Shown: positions 52,142 to 59,463 of the stretch, in pieces
Position numbering within the stretch: the first letter of the stretch is position 1
Layout: every line of letters begins with the position of its first letter
Source: Candidatus Omnitrophota bacterium
GTDB taxonomy: Bacteria; Omnitrophota; Gorgyraeia; Velamenicoccales; Velamenicoccaceae
Reading direction: 5' to 3'
NCBI GenBank assembly: GCA_003451585.1
Contig: DMEU01000011.1
Location: 11,758-75,757 of the forward strand
Length of the DNA stretch: 64,000 nt
The notes under the pieces: generated by a model
Databases searched by the model: none
What the model was told of the DNA's origin: nothing
Seen by the model: the letters and a program-made list of their open reading frames with translations, nothing else
Made by a program: the position numbers and the translations under genes

Positions 52142-52552
52142 ATGAAGAAACTAATTCGCGCGATAGATGATCTTTCGGGTTTTACCCTGATCGAATTGGT
52201 TGTGGTGGTCATTATTATGAGCATCCTTGTCGCGTTAGCCGTACCGACTTATACCAATACCAAGGAGAAGGCGTTGGATAAAGAGGCTGTAATGGCGTTA
52301 AAGCTTATACGGTCTGCCAGTAAACAGTACTTTGCGAAATTTGAGCATTTTTATCCATATACCGGCTCAATCACTTCTTTGTCTAATATAAATAACAACC
52401 TTAGCCTGGATCTGAGCGGCTCGAATTGGGGGTTTGCTCTTAGCGGCACAGGAACGGCCTTTACGGCGAACGCAACCAGGACAGGCAGTACAAGAAGGTG
52501 GACAATAAATCAGGCCGCGTCGGAGCCGTCGTGTGTTACAGCCTGTCTGTGA
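52142..52552 (+). CDS. Type IV prepilin-like protein
   Basis: 136 residues. A longer leader (about 15 residues, with DDLSG) is cut before FTLIELVVVVIIMSILV. The globular part has the same build as the two preceding prepilins (DKEAVMALKLIRSASKQYFAKFEHFYPYTGS) and ends with two Cys near 131 and 135. GAGGT lies upstream. Together with its neighbours it looks like an expanded set of major-pilin-like paralogues. Confidence 0.88.
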   Translation: MKKLIRAIDDLSGFTLIELVVVVIIMSILVALAVPTYTNTKEKALDKEAVMALKLIRSASKQYFAKFEHFYPYTGSITSLSNINNNLSLDLSGSNWGFALSGTGTAFTANATRTGSTRRWTINQAASEPSCVTACL

Positions 52553-52566
52553 TCTCTAAAGATGAT

Positions 52567-52941
52567 ATGAGAACCAGAGGTTTTACTTTGGTTGAGGTAA
52601 TGGTGGCCGCGATCATCCTGGCCCTTTTGGCAGCCGGGCTCTTTAGTGTTTTCGCTTCTGCCAGGAACCTGGTTTCCCGTTCTAAAAGAAGGCTTGTGGC
52701 AACTGAGATAGCTAAAGCCGAGATCGAGAAAAACAAGCAGCATATCAGGGCGGACAGATGGGATAATGTTTCATATCCTGCTGTTTATCCGGCTAATGGA
52801 GTCTGGCGTTCCTGCGCCTCGGCCGCGTATACATACCAGGGCATTACTTATAATGTTGATTGCCGCGTAGACCCCGGTCCGACAGCCGATTCTTACAGAA
52901 AAGTAACTGTTCGCGTGAGGTGGAATGAACCTACGATCTAG
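52567..52941 (+). CDS. Minor prepilin, PilV/GspI-like
   Basis: About 124 residues from ATG 52567. The leader MRTRG is cut before FTLVEVMVAAIILALLAAGL, with Glu at +5. The first ATG (52498) would start inside the previous gene and add 23 residues with no function. The domain contains SRSKRRLVATEIAKAEIEKNK, as in PilV-type minor pilins that prime assembly. It overlaps the next gene by 17 bases. Confidence 0.85.
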   Translation: MRTRGFTLVEVMVAAIILALLAAGLFSVFASARNLVSRSKRRLVATEIAKAEIEKNKQHIRADRWDNVSYPAVYPANGVWRSCASAAYTYQGITYNVDCRVDPGPTADSYRKVTVRVRWNEPTI

Positions 52942-53458
52942 CAATGATGGTGTTACTTTAATAGAACTTATCCTTGCGATGGTCTTAGTCGGTGCCATCA
53001 TCATGACCGGCCTGTCTATGGAGCTTGGCCTCAGGCGTATTTATTCATCGACTGATTTTGAAGTGCATTTGTTGGATGAGGCAGCTCCGATAATGGCGAT
53101 GGTGACCAAGGATATAAACAGGGGCGTCGGAGCGGTAGCAACGGCTCAATCCCCGTTTAGCGGGACTTATAGGATATATTATGATTCCAATTTTAACGGT
53201 ATGCGGGATGCGGCAGATACTGCTGTTGAGTATCAGTATAATAGCGCCACATATAATCTTAATTACAGGCGCACTTTGAGCGGGCCGTGGCAGCTTTTAT
53301 CGGATAAGGTCACCAGTTTTAGCATAGCTGCTCCGGTCAACGGCGTTTCCACATTTTCTATCAGCCTTAAAAGATCCCCGTCTTTAGGCACAGGTTATAC
53401 TAATCCGCAGATAGCCGTAACTTCAAGCGCGCAGTACAGGGGATATTCTATAAATTGA
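52925..53458 (+). CDS. Minor prepilin, PilW/GspJ-like
   Basis: 177 residues. The signal NDG is followed by VTLIELILAMVLVGAIIMTGL with Glu at +5; Val replaces the usual Phe at +1. The larger globular domain (YYDSNFNGMRDAADTAVEYQYN, then LLSDKVTSFSI) matches PilW/GspJ-type minor pilins in length and style. GAGGT precedes the start inside the upstream gene. It is the last gene of the pilus operon, and the following region is structured RNA/DNA and a tRNA. Confidence 0.83.
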   Translation: MNLRSSNDGVTLIELILAMVLVGAIIMTGLSMELGLRRIYSSTDFEVHLLDEAAPIMAMVTKDINRGVGAVATAQSPFSGTYRIYYDSNFNGMRDAADTAVEYQYNSATYNLNYRRTLSGPWQLLSDKVTSFSIAAPVNGVSTFSISLKRSPSLGTGYTNPQIAVTSSAQYRGYSIN

Positions 53459-53588
53459 TGGGGGATGATGCGCGAAGCGCAAAAATCATCCCCAAGGGGT
53501 GATAGCGAAGACTTTGCGACGAATAGGAGTAAAGTCGCAGCGCAAGAGGGGCGTAAGCCCCTATTGATCAGGGGTTTGGGGATGATTT
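53459..53588. other. Highly structured non-coding stretch before the tRNA
   Basis: Several nested hairpins occur here. GGGGATGAT at 53461 pairs with ATCATCCCC at about 53485, with an inner GCGC-GAA-GCGC stem. GACTTT pairs with AAAGTC at about 53509-53536. AGGGGC-GTAA-GCCCCT lies at about 53537-53552. A second GGGGATGAT copy is at 53578. The stretch is GC-rich relative to the surroundings and has no credible gene; a long open frame across it is interrupted by the tRNA. It could be a small RNA, a repeat element or a leader of the tRNA transcript. Confidence 0.5.
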
Positions 53589-53590
53589 TC

Positions 53591-53663
53591 GGGGCAGTAG
53601 CTCAGCTGGGAGAGCATCACGTTCGCAACGTGGGGGTCGTGGGTTCGAATCCCATCTGCTCCA
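53591..53663 (+). tRNA. tRNA-Ala (anticodon CGC)
   Basis: A 73-base cloverleaf: acceptor GGGGCAG / CTGCTCC with the G3:U70 pair that marks alanine tRNAs, D arm GCTC..GAGC, anticodon stem TCACG/CGTGG with loop TTCGCAA (anticodon CGC, reading GCG), variable GGGTC, and T arm GTGGG-TTCGAAT-CCCAT. The discriminator is A; CCA is not encoded (CTG follows), so it must be added after transcription. Confidence 0.97.
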
Positions 53664-53794
53664 CTGATTTTTTTAAGAAGACAAGCTGGGATTCGAAGCC
53701 GACCCGAGCGCCACTGGTTCAAGCGAGGGCGGCCGGCCACGAAGGAGCCCCGACGGATGTCGGGGCGGGTGAGTGGGAATCCCATCTGCTCCAC
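53647..53794. mobile_element. 18-bp duplication of the tRNA 3' end around a 112-bp structured insert
   Basis: The 18 bases at 53647-53664 (GAATCCCATCTGCTCCAC, tRNA T arm and acceptor) recur exactly at 53777-53794. Between them lies a structured insert: GCCCCGAC-GGAT-GTCGGGGC at 53747-53766 is a perfect 8-bp hairpin, and TGGGATTC at 53687-53694 pairs with GAATCCCA at 53777-53784. This is the geometry of an attachment-site duplication at a tRNA, but the insert is far too small to encode an integrase. It may be a remnant or a tiny passenger element. Confidence 0.55.
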
Positions 53795-53826
53795 CACCTT
53801 AATATAGTAGAATAGCGCAGCGGTAA

Positions 53827-54918
53827 ATGAAAAAATACGGGTTGTTTTTTACTTTTATCTTTGCGGCCGCCTGTTTTATTTTCCTGCCTGTGGTCTTTTC
53901 CGGCGATGTGTTGCATGAAGCAAGTTTTTACTTCAAGCTCGATAATAAACAGGTAAATTGCGTGCTTTGTCCCCGCAGGTGTGTTATCCCTGACGGAAGG
54001 CGCGGTTTTTGCGGGGTCAGAGAGAATAGGGGAGGCACGCTCTATTCTCTGGTCTATTCCAAGCCATGCGCGGTCCACATCGACCCTATAGAGAAGAAAC
54101 CTCTTTTTCATGTCTTGCCCGGTTCGACCGCTTTTTCTCTTGCGACAGTAGGTTGTAATCTAAGGTGCAAGTTCTGTCAGAATTGGCAGATCTCGCAGGC
54201 CTCTCCGGAAGATGTGGTACCTCTTGACCTTTCTCCGGAGGAGGTGATCAGACATATCAAGGAAAGCGGCTCGCCGGTGATAGCATATACATATACCGAA
54301 CCTACCGTATATTACGAATACATGTTCGATATTGCAAGGCTTGCGCGCGCAGCCGGTATAAAGAATGTCATGCATTCAGCAGGTTTCATAAACGAGGAGC
54401 CTCTGCGTCGGCTTTGCCCTTACCTGGACGCGGCCAATATTGACTTAAAGGGTTTTAATAACAGGTTCTATTCTGAGATGACGCTTGGAAATGTCGACGA
54501 TGTGCTGCGCACGCTTGTGGTCTTAAAAGATGAGGGTGTCTGGACCGAGATAACCAACCTTATCCTGCCCGGGCTAAACGATGACGCGCAGGAGATAAGG
54601 AGGATGTGTTTATGGATACGCGACAATCTCGGGCCGGATACGCCGGTCCATTTCACTCGCTTTACCCCGCACTATAAACTTATGAACCTTTCCCCCACTC
54701 CGGTCCAGACGCTTATTATGGCTAGAAGAATAGCGCGGGAGGCCGGCTTAAAATACGTGTATCTTGGCAATATTTCCCACACCGATGCCGAGGACACTTT
54801 TTGCCCGAAATGCGGAAAGCCGGTCATAGAGAGGGCAGGCTATGTCATAACGGCAAATAATGTCGTAGAAGGCAAGTGTAAGTTCTGCGGAGAGAAGATA
54901 AATGGCATCTGGAAATAA
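53827..54918 (+). CDS. amrS: AmmeMemoRadiSam system radical SAM enzyme, with N-terminal membrane/export segment
   Basis: 363 residues. The radical SAM ligands are Cys110, Cys114 and Cys117 in GCNLRCKFCQNW. CVLCPRRCVIPDGRRGFCGVREN near 44 and HIDPIEKKPLFHVLPGS near 82 are the family hallmarks. A C-terminal zinc ribbon (CPKCG..CKFCG) is present. Unusually, residues about 5-24 are strongly hydrophobic after MKK and end near VVFSG, like a signal peptide or anchor, which would place a [4Fe-4S] enzyme outside the cytoplasm. The next gene starts inside its 3' end. Confidence 0.9.
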   Translation: MKKYGLFFTFIFAAACFIFLPVVFSGDVLHEASFYFKLDNKQVNCVLCPRRCVIPDGRRGFCGVRENRGGTLYSLVYSKPCAVHIDPIEKKPLFHVLPGSTAFSLATVGCNLRCKFCQNWQISQASPEDVVPLDLSPEEVIRHIKESGSPVIAYTYTEPTVYYEYMFDIARLARAAGIKNVMHSAGFINEEPLRRLCPYLDAANIDLKGFNNRFYSEMTLGNVDDVLRTLVVLKDEGVWTEITNLILPGLNDDAQEIRRMCLWIRDNLGPDTPVHFTRFTPHYKLMNLSPTPVQTLIMARRIAREAGLKYVYLGNISHTDAEDTFCPKCGKPVIERAGYVITANNVVEGKCKFCGEKINGIWK

Positions 54919-56422
54919 GTGTAAAGTTAAAAGTGTAAAGTTTAAAGTAAATTTTAATATTATAAAGTACCTGATCTTATTATTTGTCTTTACACTTTAC
55001 ACTTTACACTTTACGCCATTTTGTGCTACTGAAAATGTAAGAGTAAAGGAGCCTAATGTTGCCGGGACTTTTTACCCGGATGATAAGGCCGAGTTATCCG
55101 CATTGATCCGGAAATATGTCCGTCAGGCGAAAGGCGCGCCCGTTGGCGGCAAGCCGGTGGTCCTTATCGCACCTCATGCAGGATATATATATTCCGGCCC
55201 CGTTGCCGCTTATGGATACGCGACCATCGAAGGCATGTCGTTTGATACGGTTATCATACTTGCTGCATCCCATTATTTTTCATTTAAAGGTGCCTCTGTC
55301 TATAAGGAAGGGTCTTTCCGCACTCCCTTAGGTGATCTTGCGATCGATACTGCCCTTGCTTCTGAGCTGTTGTCCTTAGATTCTGAACTTTTAATTTTTA
55401 AACCAAACTATTTTGAACAGGAGCACTCCCTGGAAGTGGAGCTGCCTTTTTTGCAGGAGGTTTTAAAGCCCGGTTTTAAGATCCTGCCCGTATTGTTCGG
55501 CGATCTGTCGTATGAGGGTTGCCTTGCACTGGCGAAATATCTGGCCGGAGTAACCGAAGGAAGAGATGTCCTTGTTGTGGCCAGCACAGACCTGTCTCAC
55601 TACAGGCCTTATGGAGAAGCGTTAGTCTACGATAAAAAAACCATCGATCATATCAAAAACTTCGACACAAGGGGATTGTGGGATGCCGTGGCAGGGACGG
55701 GATGGAATGTATGCGGCATAAAACCCGTTGTAACAGGCATTGAATTCGCAAAAATTAAAAACGCAAAAAGCCTTAATGTATTGAAATATGCCAATTCCGG
55801 AGATACAGCAGGAGGAAAAGACCGGGTCGTGGGTTATACAAGTATCCTTATCAGTAAGGAGGAAGGAATGTTCAAAAGAGAAGAAAAAAGGCGCTTGCTT
55901 GAGATCGCAAGGCGCACGATAGAGACCCAAGTGAGAGAGGGTAAGGCCCCGGCCCTTGAGGGAGAGTGCCCTGCCTTGAGCGCGCGTTGCGGCAGTTTTG
56001 TAACCCTGCGCAAGAAGGGCGAACTCAGGGGCTGCATCGGCAGATTCACCTCGGATGAGCCGTTATATAGTGTCGTTTCACAGATGAGCATAGAATCCTG
56101 CACCCATGATTACAGGTTTTCTCCTGTGACCGCCGATGAGCTTGACGATATCACGATCGAGATCTCGGTCTTGACCGAGCCTGAGCTTATAGAGGATTGG
56201 CACAGGATCAGGTTGGGGGTTGACGGAGTGATCATACGAAAGGGCTATTCCAGCGGTGTTTTCCTACCGCAGGTAGCGGTTGAAACAGGGTGGGACCTGG
56301 AGATGTTCTTGGGCCAGTTATGCTTTCAGAAGGCAGGATTACCCAGTGATTGTTTTAAGGACCCTGAAACGAAAATCTACACCTTCCAGGCCGAAATTTT
56401 TTCAGAAGACGGCCTAAAATAA
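54902..56422 (+). CDS. AmrB (Memo-like)-AmrA (AMMECR1) fusion protein
   Basis: 506 residues. The Memo-like domain runs from about 45 to 315: NVAGTFYPDDKAEL, PHAGYIYSGPVAAYGY, EQEHSLEVELPFLQ, and TDLSHYRPYGEA with conserved His/Cys sites. The AMMECR1 domain runs from about 323 to 506: ECPALSARCGSFVTL and the diagnostic LRGCIGR. The two proteins are usually separate. Residues about 7-38, including the hydrophobic signal-like helix, are coded entirely by a heptad inverted repeat (54919-55015). No other ATG, GTG or TTG in frame lies before the Memo domain. Confidence 0.9.
   Translation: MASGNKCKVKSVKFKVNFNIIKYLILLFVFTLYTLHFTPFCATENVRVKEPNVAGTFYPDDKAELSALIRKYVRQAKGAPVGGKPVVLIAPHAGYIYSGPVAAYGYATIEGMSFDTVIILAASHYFSFKGASVYKEGSFRTPLGDLAIDTALASELLSLDSELLIFKPNYFEQEHSLEVELPFLQEVLKPGFKILPVLFGDLSYEGCLALAKYLAGVTEGRDVLVVASTDLSHYRPYGEALVYDKKTIDHIKNFDTRGLWDAVAGTGWNVCGIKPVVTGIEFAKIKNAKSLNVLKYANSGDTAGGKDRVVGYTSILISKEEGMFKREEKRRLLEIARRTIETQVREGKAPALEGECPALSARCGSFVTLRKKGELRGCIGRFTSDEPLYSVVSQMSIESCTHDYRFSPVTADELDDITIEISVLTEPELIEDWHRIRLGVDGVIIRKGYSSGVFLPQVAVETGWDLEMFLGQLCFQKAGLPSDCFKDPETKIYTFQAEIFSEDGLK
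54919..55015. repeat. Heptad inverted repeat encoding the AmrB-AmrA N-terminus
   Basis: Left-arm units are GTGTAAA and GTTTAAA variants. The right arm has TTTACAC three times in a row, then TTTACGC. The arms are near-perfect complements around an AT-rich centre. The element starts right at the amrS stop and lies within the downstream reading frame, coding for a Lys-rich stretch and then a hydrophobic Leu/Phe/Thr helix. Confidence 0.88.
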
Positions 56423-56433
56423 AATTTGATATT

Positions 56434-57093
56434 ATGCTAAGAGTAACCGCCAGCCTGTTTTTTACCGGTTTAGTATTGGGGTACGGGCCTTGCCTTTTAA
56501 GCTGCGGCCCGCTTCTTGTCTCGTATATAACCGCTACAAAAAAAAGCGGGATTTCCGGCCTTAAGGTATATCTTATTTTTTCAGCTACGCGCCTGTTCGT
56601 TTATCTTGTCTTCGGTATACTTGTAGGGCTATTCGGTGAGAGGCTGCTACATCGTCTTTTTGAAAGTTCCGCTCTTGCTCTTCTTTTTCTTCTTTTCGGC
56701 GGATTTCTAGCTGTACTTGGGGCGCTTATTATGAGCGGGAAAAGCGATATAGAGAACAAGTGCAGCAGTTTTATCCATCGATATGTTGAGCCGGAGGGCA
56801 TAAAAAATGTTATAATTTTTGGGTTAGTGGTTTCTTTGTCACCTTGTCTGCCTCTTATGGGTGTATTGGGCTTTATTGCCTTGCTTTCAGATACATGGGC
56901 AAAGGGGGCAATGTATATGTCCGCATTCGCATTCGGCACTATTGTAAGCCCATTGATAATTTTATCCGTTACTGCCGGATGGGCTGCGCGACATTTGAGC
57001 AGGCACAGTAATATCATGCGGATAGTCAGGCTTATTTGCGGCTTTATGATATGCCTTTTAGGTATTAACCTTATTTGGAGCGGCTTGAGATGA
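56434..57093 (+). CDS. CcdA/DsbD-like (sulfite exporter-type) membrane protein
   Basis: 219 residues with six membrane helices. The first helix contains YGPCLLSCGPLL and the fourth LSPCLPLMG, matching the Pro-Cys pairs that carry reducing equivalents across the membrane in CcdA and DsbD. It is the DsbD_2/TauE-like small form without thioredoxin domains. It follows the AmmeMemoRadiSam fusion after 11 bases, suggesting it may supply electrons to an exported enzyme; this is inference. Sulfite export is an alternative but the Cys pattern favours redox transfer. Confidence 0.78.
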   Translation: MLRVTASLFFTGLVLGYGPCLLSCGPLLVSYITATKKSGISGLKVYLIFSATRLFVYLVFGILVGLFGERLLHRLFESSALALLFLLFGGFLAVLGALIMSGKSDIENKCSSFIHRYVEPEGIKNVIIFGLVVSLSPCLPLMGVLGFIALLSDTWAKGAMYMSAFAFGTIVSPLIILSVTAGWAARHLSRHSNIMRIVRLICGFMICLLGINLIWSGLR

Positions 57094-57815
57094 ACAGGTT
57101 TTTTGTAGAAAAAAAATATATCGGGGACACGACAATTGAAATATCGGATGCCGCCGATGTCCGTCATCTTGCGCGCGTCTTAAGGATCCCGCAGGGAGAG
57201 GCAGTCTTTATCAGCGATGGCCAGGGGACGGGTTATGTCGCTCAAGTTTCGCGCATCTCAAAGAATAGCGTTGTCTTAAAAATAATAGAGAGACAGCTAT
57301 CCGTGGAGCGCAAGGCTGTGATCTCTTTGGCCTGCGCCATACCTAAGAATGCGCGTTTTGAAGATATCGTTGATAAATGCACGCAGCTTGGGGTAGGCTC
57401 GATCGCACCTCTGGTAACGGAGCGCACCCTCGTCAGCAAGACGGTTTTCAATAAGAAACTGGACAGGCTGAACAGGGTGATGATAGCTGCGGCCAAACAG
57501 AGCGGTGTTTTGTTCCTTCCTGAGATAAAGGAGGCTGTCGGGTTTTTAGAATTCTTGCCGCAAGCCGCAGGTTTTGATCTGGCCCTTTTGCCTAATTTGT
57601 CCGAGAAGTCGATGACTATAAAAAAGTCCCTTGAGGGGTTTTCTGGCAAAAGGGTCCTTGTTATGATAGGGCCGGAAGGTGATTTTACGCCAGGCGAGAT
57701 CTCGCTGGCTCTTGAGGCAGGGTGTCGTGGCATAAGCCTCGGTGAATCCGTCTTAAGGGTAGATACGGCCGCTATTTGTGCTGTGAGTTTTTTGAGGTTG
57801 TATCTGGGCCTATAA
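57090..57815 (+). CDS. rsmE: 16S rRNA (uracil1498-N3)-methyltransferase RsmE
   Basis: About 241 residues from ATG 57090, which overlaps the previous stop (ATGA); GGAG lies nine bases upstream. It is a SPOUT (knotted) methyltransferase: the C-terminal MIGPEGDFTPGEI and SLGESVLRVDTA motifs form the SAM-binding knot, and the N-terminal PUA-like domain starts MNRFFVEKKY. Its position after the CcdA-like gene is probably incidental. Confidence 0.95.
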   Translation: MNRFFVEKKYIGDTTIEISDAADVRHLARVLRIPQGEAVFISDGQGTGYVAQVSRISKNSVVLKIIERQLSVERKAVISLACAIPKNARFEDIVDKCTQLGVGSIAPLVTERTLVSKTVFNKKLDRLNRVMIAAAKQSGVLFLPEIKEAVGFLEFLPQAAGFDLALLPNLSEKSMTIKKSLEGFSGKRVLVMIGPEGDFTPGEISLALEAGCRGISLGESVLRVDTAAICAVSFLRLYLGL

Positions 57816-57901
57816 AGACATTTTGTGTAAAGACCTTACAAGCACAATAAAACTATGCCCGCACCTGCGGAAAGATATGCGCGAAATAATTAATAATCTT
57901 C

Positions 57902-57929
57902 TTGACAAAAATCACTTCTGAGGTAAACT
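57902..57929 (+). promoter_or_regulatory. Putative promoter of the surface-fibre cluster
   Basis: TTGACA at 57902-57907, a 16-bp spacer and TAAACT at 57924-57929 match consensus 6/6 and 4/6. It lies 56 bp before the first gene of the final cluster, in a 169-bp gap that otherwise holds nothing I recognise. Confidence 0.55.
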
Positions 57930-57984
57930 TAAACATTATAAAAAGTTTTAAAAAGTATTTATGCCGCACCAGTAAATTGAGAAT

Positions 57985-59436
57985 ATGACCGTTTCCGCAA
58001 AAAAAGCCTTTTTCGCCTTTTTATTATTTGCGTCTCCTTTTTTCTTTTCCTTGTCTCTTCCTTTATCGGCTTTCGCAGTATTTAATTTGACAGCTGCCCC
58101 TGAAAGCGGCGGTTTTGACTTGCGTTTTACGCGCGTATCGCCAGGTGATTTTAAGCAGGCCAGGGAGGTAACTTTAAGGATCAACTCCGATATAGGTAAG
58201 CAATACCGCGTTGTACAGCAATTGATCAAGCCTCTATCTATGATGGATGGTACACAAATACCGGATGGGCAGTTTAAGATGTATCCTTTGGTCAACTCCA
58301 ATAGCCAGGGTACCTTGCTCTACCGCGAAGAAACACCGGTGAGTTCTTATAACACCGTGCTTTATACCTCTAACCCTGCAGGAAGCAATGATTCGTTCAA
58401 ACTGGTCTATACTATAATACCTTTTGAAACACAGATCCCCGGCTCTTATCACGGCCGCATATCTTACATATTGCAGCCGATCGATTCAACCGAATCCCAG
58501 GTCGTCGTCACATTAAATATCTACGTCGATATGGCCGCAGGCACAACCCCCGTAATTGAGGTGACGGCCAGTTCTGTTTCAGGACGGATCAGCTTAACGT
58601 CGGAGGGGATGACCCCTAAGGATCCTTTTGGGCCCAAGGAGAATCCCAGGGTATCTATAAAAGTCCATTCTCCTATGGGTGCCACGTATCGTATATATCA
58701 GGGGTTGCAGAGTAATGCTGTTGTTTCCGGCAGCGGTGATGAGTTCGATCTCTCTAAGATATCGTTTACTGTTGACGGCGGCAATAACGGTGTCGCGGCC
58801 AGGCAGGGAGACCTGAAAGGGGCTCAAGTAAGGCAGCTTTTGTATACATCTGATGGATTTGGGGCGCCGGATGAATTTGTGGTCACATATAAGCCATCAA
58901 AGGATTTCCGTCTGCAAAAAGCGGATCTCTACAGGGGAAGGCTTGTTTTTACTGTGGAGAAGGCCACTGACGCGGCTCCGCTGTCTATTAAAACACTGGA
59001 CATGGAAGTGGATATCGAGCCGGTCTTTGATATCCACGTCTACTCAGGCGGGAAGGAAGGCGTCTTTCTAAGATTTGGAGAGATAAGCTATAAGACCGGC
59101 CCTAAGTCATCCGATGTTGAGGTCTTCGTAGAGTCGAACATGGGCAGGCCTTATCAGGTGGTCCAAAAGGTGTCAGGGCCTATGATGAACGAGGCCGCCG
59201 ATAAGATACCGGAGGAGGATTTTGTTGTCAGGGTCAAGGACGTGGATCACCAGCAAGAGGCCGGTTTTAGTTTAAAAGATGAGGCGCGCGTAACTGAAGG
59301 CGATACTGTGATATTTGCCTCAGGGCCTAAAGGGCATAGCGCCAGTTTTACCGCTGAATATAAGCTGACATTGCGGCCGGATTCAAAACCCGGGAATTAT
59401 TCTACGCAGATAGGTTATTCCTTAGCTTTGAATTAA
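57985..59436 (+). CDS. Secreted protein with three tandem beta-sandwich modules
   Basis: 483 residues with a signal peptide (about 1-31, cleavage near AFA-VF). The rest divides into three modules of about 140-150 residues, each with the same landmarks: a strand ending GxxYRxxQ (IGKQYRVVQQL, MGATYRIYQGL, MGRPYQVVQKV), a central LYTS/FASG turn, and a final PGxYxxxIxYxL-like strand. The last strand (PGNYSTQIGYSLALN) resembles the C-terminus of the next protein. I know no named family; the fold looks like a pilin or adhesin subunit. First gene of the surface cluster and possibly the tip or scaffold. Confidence 0.72.
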   Translation: MTVSAKKAFFAFLLFASPFFFSLSLPLSAFAVFNLTAAPESGGFDLRFTRVSPGDFKQAREVTLRINSDIGKQYRVVQQLIKPLSMMDGTQIPDGQFKMYPLVNSNSQGTLLYREETPVSSYNTVLYTSNPAGSNDSFKLVYTIIPFETQIPGSYHGRISYILQPIDSTESQVVVTLNIYVDMAAGTTPVIEVTASSVSGRISLTSEGMTPKDPFGPKENPRVSIKVHSPMGATYRIYQGLQSNAVVSGSGDEFDLSKISFTVDGGNNGVAARQGDLKGAQVRQLLYTSDGFGAPDEFVVTYKPSKDFRLQKADLYRGRLVFTVEKATDAAPLSIKTLDMEVDIEPVFDIHVYSGGKEGVFLRFGEISYKTGPKSSDVEVFVESNMGRPYQVVQKVSGPMMNEAADKIPEEDFVVRVKDVDHQQEAGFSLKDEARVTEGDTVIFASGPKGHSASFTAEYKLTLRPDSKPGNYSTQIGYSLALN

Positions 59437-59463
59437 AAATTAAAAAGAAGGGGGGTGAATATA

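Noticed and set aside
53777..53794. Second tRNA gene or pseudo-tRNA
   Set aside because: Only the T-arm/acceptor 18 bases are present. No D arm or anticodon arm precedes them, so it is a partial duplication.
53465..53815. A 116-codon open frame on the + strand crossing the tRNA region
   Set aside because: It runs through the tRNA-Ala gene and the hairpin-rich flanks, has no ribosome binding site and no recognisable domain. Its sequence is translated tRNA and repeat.
53827..53900. Lipoprotein signal (lipobox) in the AmrS N-terminus
   Set aside because: A Cys follows AAA at about residue 16, but strongly hydrophobic residues continue after it, so it sits inside the helix and not at a cleavage site.
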